Origin: Haliclystus octoradiatus
Lineage: Eukaryota > Cnidaria > Staurozoa > Stauromedusae > Haliclystidae
Assembly (NCBI GenBank): GCA_916610825.1
Contig: OU744452.1
Span: 16,517,103-16,581,102 of the forward strand
Length of the DNA stretch: 64,000 nt
Reading direction: 5' to 3'
The notes under the pieces: model-generated
Databases searched by the model: none
The model's input: only the letters and a program-made list of their open reading frames with translations
What the model was told of the DNA's origin: nothing
Translations under genes and position numbers: made by a program
Shown: positions 59,701 to 62,589 of the stretch, one piece after another
How positions within the stretch are numbered: position 1 is the stretch's first letter
Layout of the letters: the number at the start of each line of letters is the position of its first letter

Positions 59701-62589
59701 ATTTATTGCAAAACACAAAGACAACAGGCTTGAATGTACTGACCTTTAAGAGAAGCAATCCGATCAGTTCTGTGTGAATCTAACCATAGAAAATAATAAC
59801 AGAATGTCAAACTATGTGTCTGGTAACAGCAGGTAGTGTATTATAGTGTAAAACAGCCATAATTTGAGCTTAAAAGAATTATGGCTTAGCAAACATAGAC
59901 CTACTCCAATTCAATCACTGACATTTAAGCACCAAGTTGTCACAATTCCTTGGACAGGTTTATGCATGTTAAGGATATGGTTACTGTTATATAATAATTT
60001 GTTGTGAGGTTTATGTTGTTATAAATCTGTGTGAAGTGTAGTATTTAGATTGTTTGGTAATACGTGTTGTTGAGAAGTGTTTGTTTGTGCGTCATGATAT
60101 TTAGGCTATGCTTAGTTAATTTGTTATTGTATTGTTGTGAATGGTCCGTTTCCGTATCTCCACACGATTGTTTACGTTGTACATATAAGTCACGAGTTGA
60201 TAACTGTCATAAATAGAATACTTTTGTAGCTTTCACCAGTCTTGTTGTAAACCTTGATATTATCTCATTAAAATGTAAACATCACATTATTGTCGCTGTT
60301 TCTGTCTCTCTTACATCGAGTCAAAATCCTATACAAACAATCTAAATACTAAACTTACATTGTTCGTAGATAAATAAATAACCATATCTAGATACAATGT
60401 AGCACTGTACAAAACATATTATCCTAACATACCTTAATTAGCTTACAGTTACATAACTGTGTGATAGTCTTTTTGTAGACTTGAGTGAGTCTACAATCAT
60501 TACAATGATTTGAATCAATACCTGTCAAAGAGATAATTCAATGTTGAAAGAAGTGGCAAGATTGACTAGCCTTCATAGGGGAACTACTGAACAGTGATCA
60601 ATGCTTGTGAATAGTAAATAATAACAGAGTCAAGAAAGACACAGCATTTCTGCTGATTACTTAAATTTTTATGTTGCTAAAGTAACAAGTAGTATTGTTA
60701 CCTTCAAGAACAGCTTTCAATAATGCAACCATTTTCTCATTTTCTCCTTCTATCAATGATGCCAATAGAGTCATGACCTTTGTGATAACAACATAGCATT
60801 AGACAGGGTGTAACGTGTAACAAAGTGGGAATCGTGTGAACCTTTATCAGGGAAGGGTAGAGAAAACTCGAGCAAGTGAATTCATATTTGTCTGATTGAT
60901 GGCCAATCACAACAAAAACTGCTGAAGAAAAAAGTTCAAAATTTACTACGAATTCCAGAAGGTTAAATCCTTCACACTGATCCCAGGAAGGTTTAAGCTT
61001 CCTAAGAATTATCCCTGACAAAATCAGTTCATGAGTTTATGAACAGTTCATTATTTGCCATAAAATATTCATGCACAAGTTCATGAATAAAGGGCTACCA
61101 CATACTTGCCATGTTTGTATTCATATTTACTAAACGATAAAATGTTGGGAGACACAAGTGAAGCACTAAAAAATCACGAGCTCCGAGCGAGTGATTTTCA
61201 GCTTCCTGAGTGTCTCCCAAAATTTTCGAGTTTAGTAAATATGAATACAAACATTTGCAAGCATGTGGGAACCCTTTTCTAAAATAAAACAAATGTCGGA
61301 ATCTCATTCGACGGCGAAGTTTCAATTCATGAATTCACAATTTAAAATTCAATTTCAATTCATAAATCAAGCAAAGAGAATCCCACAACAAGATAGATTT
61401 TGTCGAATAAAGAAAGACATATACATGAACGTCTGTAATATAAGTGGTACAATAGTTCTTTTGCAAATTAATGCAGTAATTGTATTCTGTGTTTTTATTT
61501 TGCATGTTACACGACCAACAACTCATTTACCACGCTTTTCAATAAATAAAAACATCTTGAACTAAATGTCGTTATTGTAAATCGTAGCCATTATTGAGAT
61601 ATTTATTGGATTGTTATCAAAAAGTTATAAATTCTGTATTTTATCACAGATCAAACTTTTTGAAGCTTGCGGTTTCTCCCGGTTTTCGAAGCCATGTTTT
61701 ACCCTAGGATTTCATGCACGCTCTTTCGACCAATCAGATCGCAGAAAACCTTTGTGATATTTTAGAAAATTGGGTCACTAAACATTCGTGAACAGTTCAT
61801 GAATTTGTGAATTGTTTTCCTACTACTTTATACTACATTATTTCTAACTTAGTTAATGCATGTGGAACTTCAAATTGTTAACTTTTGACACACGTGTCAA
61901 CAACTCCTGAAATTTATGCATACATTACTTTGCTAGTTGGTTGATAGGCCTACAGATTTCAGAATAAAGTCTTAGTAGCCTACTAGGCATATCTGGCTGG
62001 CCTATTATTTACAAACTTAGCCTACTAAATAGTATTGTAATGAGCTAATTGTGTTATAAAGTATTGTATTAAAGTCTTCCTGTCTGTAGTTAATTCAAGT
62101 AATTGTGCATAGTTTTTTGTGTAATAATAAGTCTTCCCGTCTGTAAATGTAGCATAAATATGAGTTTGTAATAATATTAATATTAAGGTTACTTACAATT
62201 TGGTTGATATAATTCATTATATATATTATCCTTTAATCTTGGCGTTATTGTGTGAATCTATTAGGCTACACACATCAACACATGTTTGCAATTCGTTATA
62301 TAATCAACTAACTTTGAACTTTTTGCAGTATTATAGATGGGCCTATGGTTTTTAGCGTAGGTCTATAGATTCAAGGTAAGATAGGTGCACCATCAGCCTA
62401 ATACTGTAGATAACCCTGTTTATAGACAAGCCCAAATTTAACTTAAACTTACTAAGTTACTAGGCCTGGACTGGCAGTCTAGCATAGCCTACCTACCTTC
62501 GATAAATGTTTTTCATCCGCCAAGAAAACACAGACTTCTTTTTTTGTACATTTCAGCATATAGCCTAATAATTTACTACTCGTTTCCAT
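13630..62589 (-). CDS. FANCI: FANCI, Fanconi anaemia complementation group I protein (complete, 50 exons)
   Basis: FANCI pairs with FANCD2 in the ID2 clamp, which is mono-ubiquitinated by the FA core complex (FANCL, UBE2T) and closes on DNA at stalled forks to start crosslink repair in the nucleus. I traced the gene exon by exon. Every junction is GT-AG, phases agree throughout, and the exons sum to 4,068 bases (1,355 residues plus stop; human has 1,328). Recognisable matches to human include CLSQQADVRL (exon 23), RRMIKSELEDF (27), LSQDIHSRLGDID-like (40), ILSKKSK (48) and STSRDF (49). The ubiquitin-acceptor lysine (human K523) is K515 in VLRKALF. The ATR-type SQ/TQ cluster follows at 550-565. 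The fold is helical solenoid throughout, with no membrane segment. Introns range from under 100 bp to 7.8 kb and are full of mobile elements. Two acceptors are NAGNAG, so length may vary by one residue at each. Confidence 0.97.
14041..14360 (+). repeat. SINE-like family C, copy 2 (with tRNA-like head)
   Basis: The head GTAGTTCAGATGGCAGAGC resembles a tRNA D-arm/A box, and GGTACAAATCC a B box. The body and tail match 7022-7327 apart from a deletion of about 27 bases near the 3' end. It lies in FANCI intron 49, opposite to FANCI. Inferred to be a tRNA-derived SINE; I see no poly-A tail. Confidence 0.75.
15231..15322. repeat. Near-perfect hairpin (small palindromic element)
   Basis: Arms of about 30 bp (CTAGCCTCATTTCATCACGG and its complement at the right end) surround a GC-rich core with inner complementarity (CGCGC...GCGCG). 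It would fold into one long hairpin. It lies in FANCI intron 47. Confidence 0.85.
15785..15873. repeat. Small inverted-repeat element (TTAGCCTGCGCGCA ends)
   Basis: An 89-bp element with 14-bp inverted ends, TTAGCCTGCGCGCA and TGCGCGCAGGCTAA. A shorter relative with TAATCCTGCGCA ends lies at 19069-19146. Probably a MITE. Confidence 0.7.
16249..16560. repeat. Minisatellite, ~73-bp units, derived from family A
   Basis: At least four units start near 16250, 16322, 16394 and 16467. Each contains AGGTCACCTGT, TTCAGGATTA and CATTGAATCAACCCTGTATA. These blocks belong to the family A MITE, so part of that element has been amplified in tandem within FANCI intron 46. Confidence 0.85.
17410..17498 (-). 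repeat. SINE-like family C, 3' fragment
   Basis: The reverse-oriented 3' end of family C (TTGCCCTACCGAAGGCACC). It lies in FANCI intron 43. Confidence 0.7.
17517..17690. repeat. Inverted repeat with ~40-bp arms
   Basis: The left arm has CTGACAACAAGGGGGACAAA and the right arm its complement (TTGTCCCCCTTGTTCCTGC), each next to a copy of the AACCAATCAC motif in opposite orientation. A foldback element in FANCI intron 43. Confidence 0.75.
17965..18156. repeat. Tandem repeat, three 62-65-bp units
   Basis: Each unit has an AGTAATAGTAATAGTAG run followed by TTTAGACGGTCACTTGTCAC and ATTACAGGAATG. The units differ mainly in AGT copy number. Confidence 0.9.
19069..19146. repeat. Small inverted-repeat element related to 15785-15873
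   Basis: A 78-bp element with ends TAATCCTGCGCA and TGCGCAGGTTA and a complementary interior (ATCCTAAAAA against TTATTTTAGGA). In FANCI intron 42. Confidence 0.55.
20022..20157 (-). repeat. SINE-like family C, 3' half
   Basis: A diverged reverse copy running from the tail (TTGCCCTACC) inward to GCGACACTCCAGATCAATTT, which aligns with the interior of the 7022-7327 copy. In FANCI intron 39. Confidence 0.65.
20294..20409. repeat. Family B foldback element, copy with both ends
   Basis: The left end is CCCCTGCGAAAAACAGTTCA and the right end its inverted copy with two changes (TTTTTCGTAGGCG). Flanks are TT on both sides. Between the ends are GTTCATGA-type palindromes and the shared block ACTTAACGTTCATGAAC. 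Confidence 0.8.
20617..21166. repeat. Family B foldback element, expanded copy with 37-bp tandem repeats
   Basis: About 550 bp between a CCCCTGCGG left end and a degraded right end (TTTTTGAAAGGG). The interior holds about six 37-bp units (CAGTTCATGAACGTTAAATG then GTTCCAATTTTCATGAA) from about 20649 to 20890. More GTTCATGAAC palindromes follow in both orientations. It could fold into a long hairpin. It lies in FANCI intron 38. Confidence 0.85.
21185..21365. repeat. Family A MITE, full-length copy
   Basis: About 180 bp. Family A ends are inverted: left CAGTGAAACCTGTATATA, right TATAACAGGTTTGACTG, flanked by TA as in Tc1/mariner insertions. The interior carries two copies of GACCACTATAGACAGGTGGC. 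This copy begins CAGTAAAACC. In FANCI intron 38. Confidence 0.85.
22944..23213. repeat. Family B element, degraded
   Basis: The left end CCCCTGCAAAC is followed by many TTCATGAAC palindromes and a TTTAACATTCATGAACTG block. The right end is degraded. In FANCI intron 37. Confidence 0.7.
23707..23746. repeat. (ATC)n microsatellite next to family B fragments
   Basis: About ten CAT/ATC units directly follow CCCTGCAAA, a family B-like end. The shared flank TTTATTCAGAACCTTTAAGTT recurs near 32020-32045 next to another ATC run, so the microsatellite belongs to a dispersed repeat. Confidence 0.8.
23810..23960. repeat. Family B fragment
   Basis: Degenerate GTTCATGAA repeats without recognisable ends. 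In FANCI intron 36. Confidence 0.6.
24131..35172 (-). CDS. FANCI: FANCI exons 23-36 (central and S3-S4 solenoid)
   Basis: Exons: 23, 35117-35172; 24, 34337-34405; 25, 33432-33533; 26, 33023-33098; 27, 31298-31389; 28, 30707-30790; 29, 29657-29694 (38 bp); 30, 29023-29081 (or 29078, NAGNAG acceptor); 31, 28214-28295; 32, 27025-27124; 33, 26838-26917; 34, 25659-25725; 35, 24596-24698; 36, 24131-24216. The match to human is strongest in exons 23-28 (ADVRLSLYD, GFYEVLCRNSQLA, FKRFYKP, MIKSELEDFGL, EFSIDTNVGIKN). Exons 29-30 are shorter than the human region and the join is less conserved, but the phase is correct. Confidence 0.94.
24244..24345 (-). repeat. tRNA-SINE family D, 5'-truncated copy
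   Basis: The reverse copy of the 3' body shared with 32641-32850 and 37838-38035: the ATATTACATTTTC tail, TGATAGTCACC, then AGCACAAGTGCTTGTTTA. The tRNA head is absent. In FANCI intron 35. Confidence 0.8.
25028..25216. repeat. AT-rich simple sequence and (AC)n microsatellite
   Basis: ATT/TTA repeats (about 25028-25135) and an AC dinucleotide run (about 25191-25215). In FANCI intron 34. Confidence 0.85.
25885..26045. repeat. Family L repeat, shared with intron 1
   Basis: This contains GGTTACCACACACTTGCCAT, CATATTTACTAAACG and GAGCCATGTTTTACCCTAGG. The same blocks occur at 61087-61272 and 61676-61770, but there they are separated by about 400 bp. In FANCI intron 33. Confidence 0.7.
26220..26352. 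repeat. Family B element
   Basis: It begins near ATAAAAACAGTTCATGATAC and ends with the family B end TTTGCAGGGG, with TTAACATTCATGAG inside. In FANCI intron 33. Confidence 0.7.
26401..26584. repeat. Family A MITE, full-length copy
   Basis: A clean 184-bp copy, TA-flanked, with both inverted ends and the two internal ACTATAGACAGGTGG blocks. In FANCI intron 33. Confidence 0.9.
27640..28015. repeat. Family B-related palindrome array, degenerate
   Basis: Many diverged GTTCATGAA motifs with AGTTCATTAGCTGTTTATAAG-type spacers. No clear ends. In FANCI intron 31. Confidence 0.55.
28398..28490. repeat. Family A MITE, partial
   Basis: The left half only: CAGTGAAAT, GAGAGGCATATAAGATGACC and GCAGGTGGCC, lost after GGGTTGATTTAATA. 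A separate right-half fragment lies at 28886-28965. Confidence 0.65.
28603..28791. repeat. Family E MITE, full-length copy
   Basis: A 189-bp TA-flanked element with inverted ends CAGTGTAACCCG and CGGGTTACACTG, extended by GTGCAA/TTGCAC. It lies in FANCI intron 30 between two family A fragments. It differs from family A beyond the first four bases of the ends, so it is a separate Tc1/mariner-like MITE. Confidence 0.85.
29187..29386. repeat. Inverted repeat with ~60-bp arms (family K)
   Basis: The left arm holds TACTCGGAGTTTCACACG and AGCGATCTTCAGACGG. The right arm has their complements (TCTGAAGATCGCTATTAAAT, GTGAAATTCCGAGTAAC). A single arm recurs at 41860-41945. In FANCI intron 29. Confidence 0.8.
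29719..29902. repeat. Family A MITE, full-length copy
   Basis: TA-flanked, 184 bp, very close to the 26401 copy, which suggests recent spread. In FANCI intron 28. Confidence 0.9.
30170..30605. repeat. Family B palindrome array, degenerate
   Basis: A long array of TTCATGAAC, TTCATAAAC and TTCAGAAAC variants with TTTAACGTTCATGAACTCC near 30345 and CTGAGCTGTTTTTTACAG as a degraded end. In FANCI intron 28. Confidence 0.65.
30956..31103. repeat. Family E MITE, shortened copy
   Basis: TA-flanked ends CAGTGTAACCCA and TGGGTTATACTG, with a deletion of about 40 bases compared with 28603-28791. In FANCI intron 27. Confidence 0.8.
31716..31826. repeat. Family B element, short copy
   Basis: From CCTGCAAAAGAG to CTGTTTTCACAGAGG, with TTAATATTCATGA inside. 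The flanks are AT on both sides if the ends are drawn there. In FANCI intron 26. Confidence 0.6.
32073..32373. repeat. Family A MITE, head-to-tail double copy
   Basis: About 300 bp. The reverse-oriented family A end CAGTCAAACCTGTTATAACG starts it, the interior is duplicated, and it ends CTTCACTGTA. A dimeric or internally duplicated copy, in FANCI intron 26. Confidence 0.75.
32641..32850 (+). repeat. tRNA-derived SINE, family D, full copy
   Basis: The tRNA-like head (about 32646-32716) can fold with a 7-bp acceptor stem. It has an A box TAGCTCAGTGG and a B box GGTTTGATTCC, but C rather than T before the anticodon position. It continues into a body shared with 37838-38035 (TTTGTATTTCTCTGTAAATC, GTGACTATCAG) and ends in an (ATT)n tail. 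In FANCI intron 26, opposite to FANCI. The shared body and tail make it a SINE, not a tRNA gene. Confidence 0.88.
33170..33345. repeat. Family B fragments
   Basis: Diverged TTCATGAAC motifs with TCAATTAACTTTTATGAAC. No clear ends. In FANCI intron 25. Confidence 0.5.
33565..33729. repeat. Family A MITE, diverged copy
   Basis: Both ends are recognisable (AATGAAACCTGTAGATAGC; ACAGGTTTGAATGTA). The interior is shortened. In FANCI intron 24. Confidence 0.75.
34573..34690. repeat. Family B foldback element, best-preserved short copy
   Basis: Ends are CCCTTGCAAAAAACAGTT and its inverted partner CTGTTTTTTGCAGGGG, flanked by TA on both sides. The interior is GAGTTCATGAACAGTTCAT, GGGGCCATTTAACG and GTTCATGAACTCCTG. 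It is about 118 bp, a near-perfect hairpin around the TTTAACG centre. In FANCI intron 23. Confidence 0.85.
34855..35100. repeat. Family B fragments
   Basis: Diverged TTCATGAAC motifs, for example AACGTTTCATGAACACTTCA. In FANCI intron 23. Confidence 0.5.
35715..35935. repeat. Family B element, diverged
   Basis: From CCCCTACCAACTAAAC to TTTTTTTGCATGGG with several TTCATGAA motifs and GGGCCATTTAATGCTCATG. In FANCI intron 22. Confidence 0.6.
36075..36216 (-). CDS. FANCI: FANCI exon 22: SQ/TQ phosphorylation cluster
   Basis: Within about 16 residues (550-565) are FSQ, CSQ, ATQ and MSQ, four S/T-Q sites. They align with the human S556, S559 and S565 cluster that ATR/ATM phosphorylate to promote and protect ubiquitination. 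The overall sequence around them is poorly conserved, so the retained spacing is meaningful. Confidence 0.88.
36075..44811 (-). CDS. FANCI: FANCI exons 11-22 (ubiquitination and phosphorylation region)
   Basis: Exons: 11, 44596-44811 (216 bp, the largest, with an acidic insert DADEDDEEE); 12, 43700-43786; 13, 41663-41741; 14, 41522-41579; 15, 40273-40355 (or 40352, NAGNAG acceptor); 16, 39014-39072; 17, 38619-38706; 18, 38439-38497; 19, 38100-38171; 20, 37209-37279; 21, 36579-36639; 22, 36075-36216. These encode residues 230 to about 587, the S1-HD1-S2 part of the solenoid. Exon 20 holds the acceptor lysine and exon 22 the SQ/TQ cluster. The BEL element lies upstream, in intron 10. Confidence 0.94.
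36742..36924. repeat. Family A MITE, reverse orientation
   Basis: A 183-bp copy starting TACAATAAAACCTGTTATAA and ending ACAGGTTTCACTGTA. In FANCI intron 20. Confidence 0.85.
37209..37279 (-). CDS. FANCI: FANCI exon 20: mono-ubiquitination lysine
   Basis: The exon encodes VLRKALF. The lysine is residue 515, codon AAA at 37225-37223. In human the same motif VLRKAMF carries K523, the UBE2T/FANCL target. The spacing from this lysine to the first SQ serine (35 residues here, 33 in human) supports the assignment. Confidence 0.9.
37482..37662. repeat. Family A MITE, full-length copy
   Basis: TA-flanked, starts CAGTGAAACCTGTATATA, ends TGTTTGACTG. In FANCI intron 19. Confidence 0.88.
37838..38035 (+). 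repeat. tRNA-derived SINE, family D, full copy
   Basis: A box TAGCTCAGTGG, B box GGTTCGATTCC, then the same body and ATT-rich tail as 32641-32850. The head is intact but the start is diverged. In FANCI intron 19. Confidence 0.88.
38251..38345 (-). repeat. SINE-like family C, 3' fragment
   Basis: The reverse 3' end (TCGCCCTACCGAAGGCACCC, TAGATGAGTGGC). In FANCI intron 18. Confidence 0.75.
38758..38939. repeat. Family A MITE, full-length copy
   Basis: TA-flanked, 182 bp, with a one-base change near the right end (GACTCTA). In FANCI intron 16. Confidence 0.88.
39362..39690. repeat. Family B palindrome array with a G-run
   Basis: TTCATGAAC variants on both sides of a run of about 13 G (39507-39519), which replaces the expected GCAGGGG end. 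In FANCI intron 15. Confidence 0.6.
39743..40142. repeat. Family F foldback element, diverged copy
   Basis: It starts TAAAGCCCTGGCGAAATGAA and contains TTTCGCCAACATTCATAGGA and later inverted partners (GGTGAAACTATGTTGAAAAC; GTTGGCAAAAATAATAATTT). A close relative is at 56210-56713. In FANCI intron 15. Confidence 0.65.
41090..41515. repeat. Family B palindrome array
   Basis: A long series of TTCATGAAC variants with AGTTCATTAGCTGTT spacers and a CATGAACCCTGCAGG motif. An isolated fragment lies at about 40840-40930. In FANCI introns 14 and 15. Confidence 0.6.
41860..41945. repeat. Family K single arm
   Basis: It shares GAAGATCGCAATTAAACTTA and ACTCGGAGTAACAGAAA with the hairpin at 29187-29386. 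In FANCI intron 12. Confidence 0.65.
42375..42445 (+). mobile_element. Possible Penelope/LINE 3'-end remnant
   Basis: A short motif, GGCTGATGTTGATAGCCGAAAC, split by a small GGCT/AGCC hairpin, is followed by AATAAATAAA. Similar CTGATG...GAAAC strings mark the ends of Penelope-like elements in many invertebrates. No reverse transcriptase is nearby, so this is only suggestive. Confidence 0.25.
43125..43545. repeat. Family B array with a nested minimal element
   Basis: A degenerate TTCATGAAC array. Within it, 43351-43406 is a 56-bp minimal copy: CCCCTGCAAAAAACAGTTCA, GGAGTTCATGAACTCACTG and CTGTTTTTCCAGTGG, with AT on both flanks. In FANCI intron 11-12. Confidence 0.7.
44235..44346. repeat. Family B foldback element, copy with both ends
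   Basis: Ends CCTCTGCGAAAAACAG and CTGTTTTTCGCAGGGG are flanked by TT on both sides. The centre is GGCCATTTAACG. In FANCI intron 11. Confidence 0.8.
44986..45350 (-). repeat. BEL 3' LTR
   Basis: 365 bp, starting TGTTTTGCC and ending TCGATCA. Identical by eye to 51253-51617. It is the 3' copy because the element reads leftward. Confidence 0.96.
45421..45960 (-). CDS. BEL/Pao pol C-terminal segment (integrase tail, DUF5641-like), frame-shifted
   Basis: 179 codons containing INSRPLWPNSS and LLYGHHLTLPQPQ, then a region with WPVAMVTETFPGTDGLVRKV, typical of the domain after the BEL integrase core. It overlaps the main frame by 22 bases but is in another frame. The main frame ends just before the motif that should join them. 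Inferred: a single small indel near 45940-45960 separates the integrase tail from the rest, so this copy may be non-autonomous despite its young LTRs. The ATG at 45960 is probably incidental. Confidence 0.85.
   Translation of the reverse strand: MDDCYFIAYLINSRPLWPNSSADPIDMNEIITPNSLLYGHHLTLPQPQDENKIHPKDRMASIQKRIQIFWNYWSSNMPNRLLCRNKWFSQRRNLEVGDIVLEKKNNLNGITPRAIWPVAMVTETFPGTDGLVRKVKIQNKAGSYDRPIAKLILLATKEEIDAKAINGTEEILAGIKRIR
45939..51185 (-). CDS. BEL/Pao gag-pol polyprotein
   Basis: 1,748 codons from an ATG at 51185. Parts in order: a coiled-coil N-terminus (about 1-120), an acidic linker, a DUF1759-type Gag domain (about 255-440), zinc-knuckle cysteines (about 472-535), a DUF1758-type protease with DGGADTT (604-610), reverse transcriptase with YMDD (1024-1027), RNase H (HAFSDGG), a Pao/A17 region, an HHCC integrase finger (HEQTGHCGV...CLYCRRRK) and the DDE core (SDNGPNL, HHNGVVE). 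No stop codon breaks it until the frame change at the integrase tail. DGGA replaces the more usual D-S/T-G protease motif. Confidence 0.93.
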   Translation of the reverse strand: MADDAEAIRRRFERRSKAYNREIEEFTTIKEQEFVAIGTWKSILFKVTEARKQVEETASTYLDVLDENNALNGQLELEIDHRVDECRKLHFEIRAETTKMIHELEENEAEKTHKRALEIAAATQNNQVNINEENAGGESSHHESASFEQNDQNDVTDVNNDGDDADSVVERERPTENNKEKEITAGNQRHQDELTHEEGQQSKENESGNATKRDDNIITIELLKDLSKTAAEAAAVAAIRAINIEGKATHSNKTSIRLAGFTPNSWNGEFKGFPTFQKRFTSAMNNAGVLDDDVKLQWLEKSIPQSYHTTIEGRSTLVEAWKALKLVVTDKKISDELMWNFRKLKPIQNKDQNVIQTFVTTIRTHMMYLKDFGKGNRTEDEEFIKDLKRKTGAEFEDQIEDQLAQENRIARKMNMKEEELSADYILEFLERRLLSSNSYRTEKKQQTLSKKESRNFKEAKVNVLQTTNDLNCQLCNNGKHGLEDCNKFKEFEVAERSEYCKSKGHCFGCLGKGHIRPQCKSEVTCQHCRKKHHSLLHRSTYSNQEASTANITQRTASTNTTTKRLNSSQESTATRIPVLKIWIKTGYKNADGTTQIRAATCLMDGGADTTLVRRNFVESLGLQGEDTTIHYEVVGGSHHKEVTQKYELTVGRLEPMAEKGRITAYAMKRPCGAAASLHKEFFAKNEHLNQIKEVVDTDGGEIDVIIGRDAQELHTELQRMTKESSKSAPIGIEFPLGWTIVGGTTHVSKKSGATRKVTSVTLAEETDISSTENMSTLMMSDLVGVNTTQRCVCTDKEIEEARFIKIAKENTTINEDGRIEVRLPWKPGYPEGLPNNYKEVSTNLKRKVKRLQETNKLEDYQRAIQEVIESGFVKKVELKEGEMAHYLEHHLVERDDSASTPKRVVWNSAKIYRGQSVAKALEKGPDLLNSLFKVFIGFREQQIGFTGDIRKMFNMISISEEDRKYHRFLWIEEGNENPTAYEWQRLVFGDPPSPDLSQESLHYLATKFGKDYPIGSSIVKNHIYMDDVASSRNQPREAEQVIKETTQLLSKAKFEIKKWHSNSIELEEKMNKKIEDSNNLSENRDTTILGHYWEKDIDTISLKLKKLPKIEIDASSKTQEHKLSKRIILSMIAKVWDPLGILSPALVNLRIPLQQLWRKKYDWDTAIVGEDADDWVDRFKQLEGKLSTKIERCITEENNTELPELHAFSDGGDKAFGTCVYLRQKREDGTFNVHFVAAKSFVTPVKGWTIPRTELVATLVMSRLVKNIVSALMIKPSTISYWVDSKVVLHWIRSRTPQMKAFVEARINEIQETTKIEDFHYVPSKENAADALTKPNNVDLEQWHQGPKFLQEKIIPEFETANITKEIELRKDLTEIKPERKKRKKKTCIAKKVNAYFSVANTITKMSDEECKQILQIAADSNSMEEAINKISEKSNKTDHKGGKMKIYQALQRNTNFDDKNFKKLCPFIDDEDKIYRLGGRLEHLKDFKPDLAAPIIIPKCKRNKENDHYTNHKKVINMVTKEFHEQTGHCGVNRTRSAIEQSGLWIIGVNRILKTIGKNCLYCRRRKRPLLEQKMGQLPSFRLDCDKPAFWSSAVDFFGPLKTKLYRGTVKDAHVALFVCTVTRAIHLEFCYDQEGGEGLSTEKFLMALRRFVSLKGIQPVQLYSDNGPNLIGASPKVEKLVKEWDIKVLENGIKGNGFQWLWNCPTASHHNGVVETFVNLVRKALDAMADCYNNTLKPDEWMTATS
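51253..51617 (-). repeat. BEL 5' LTR
   Basis: 365 bp, identical by eye to 44986-45350. The right-hand target copy AATGT follows at 51618-51622. Confidence 0.96.
51850..51920. repeat. Family B fragment
   Basis: TTTTTCATGAATTTTCC and CAATTAACGTTCATGAAGTG near a CTGTTTTCACA-like end. In FANCI intron 10, just outside the BEL element. Confidence 0.5.
51994..52151. repeat. Family E MITE, diverged copy
   Basis: TA-flanked ends CAGAGTAACTCA and CCGGTTGCACTG; the interior TTGCACTTATCCGATTGC matches 28603-28791. In FANCI intron 10. Confidence 0.7.
52633..62589 (-). CDS. FANCI: FANCI exons 1-10 (N-terminal third)
   Basis: Exons, 5' to 3': 1, 62497-62589 (ATG at 62589, ends phase 0); 2, 60702-60777; 3, 60433-60521; 4, 59744-59779 (36-bp microexon); 5, 59255-59340; 6, 57963-58030; 7, 55684-55756; 8, 53758-53799 (42 bp); 9, 52814-52867; 10, 52633-52702. 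The product begins METSSKLLGYM and covers the S1 cap and S1 solenoid, residues 1-229. Recognisable parts are ALLKAVLEG-like (exon 2), ELIGLLLLKADQF (4-5), HMTSMF (8) and LVTNLLLLSNK (10). Exon 4 uses the acceptor GGTTAG rather than a nearer CACACAG, because only that choice keeps the frame. Confidence 0.93.
53035..53525. repeat. Family B-like array with GATGAACTTT units
   Basis: A degenerate tandem array of TTCATGAACTTTGATGAAC-type units with repeated TTATAACTGATTCCACAAT. No family B ends. Possibly a local satellite grown from family B. In FANCI intron 8. Confidence 0.6.
53991..54055. repeat. 65-bp hairpin MITE (CAGGGTCCGACAAA ends)
   Basis: Inverted 14-bp ends CAGGGTCCGACAAA and TTTGTCGGACCCTG with an inner imperfect match. 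The CAGGG terminus resembles hAT-type ends, but I see no 8-bp target duplication. In FANCI intron 7. Confidence 0.7.
54096..54990. mobile_element. Family H: ~890-bp non-autonomous element with GGGGAGACC ends
   Basis: The inverted ends are about 24 bp: left GGGGAGACCGGGGAGACTTG at 54098, right its complement ending at 54988, with one mismatch. TA lies on both sides. The interior has further pieces of the same motif (GGGGAGACATGG near 54451; CCCAAGTCTCCCC near 54789) and no coding frame. In FANCI intron 7. Confidence 0.8.
55775..55870. repeat. Family B element, diverged
   Basis: CCTCTGTGATAACAGTTCAT, CACCATGAACAGTTCATG and GTCATTTAACTTTCAATG. Only the left end is recognisable. In FANCI intron 6. 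Confidence 0.5.
56148..56765. repeat. Family F foldback element nested in a GTTAGAAACTGTTATAAACA minisatellite
   Basis: The outer parts (56148-56209 and 56714-56765) are a tandem array of GTTAGAAACT and GTTATAAACA units. Inside, 56210-56713 is an element with inverted ends (AAGCCCTGGCCAAATGAC; GTCATTTGGCCGGGGCTT) and internal repeats of TTTCGCCAACATTCATCGGA in both orientations. The array resumes on the far side, so the element inserted into it. In FANCI intron 6. Confidence 0.8.
56766..57962. other. FANCI intron 6, remainder
   Basis: Another CAGGGTCCGA motif lies near 56811. Otherwise I see no gene, RNA or repeat. The open frame at 57545-57793 has no support. Confidence 0.4.
59051..59231. 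repeat. Family A MITE, full-length copy
   Basis: TA-flanked, starts CATTGAAACCTATATATA, ends ACAGATTTGACTG. In FANCI intron 5, about 20 bp from exon 5. A decayed relative lies near 58600-58757. Confidence 0.85.
61087..61770. repeat. Family L hairpin and its displaced right half in FANCI intron 1
   Basis: 61087-61272 is an inverted repeat: GGGCTACCACATACTTGCC and CATATTTACTAAACG on the left, TTTAGTAAATATGAATACAA and GCATGTGGGAACCC on the right. 61676-61770 carries GCCATGTTTTACCCTAGG and GCAGAAAACCTTTGTGATAT, which in the 25885-26045 copy follows directly. About 400 bp has been inserted here, or lost there. Confidence 0.7.
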
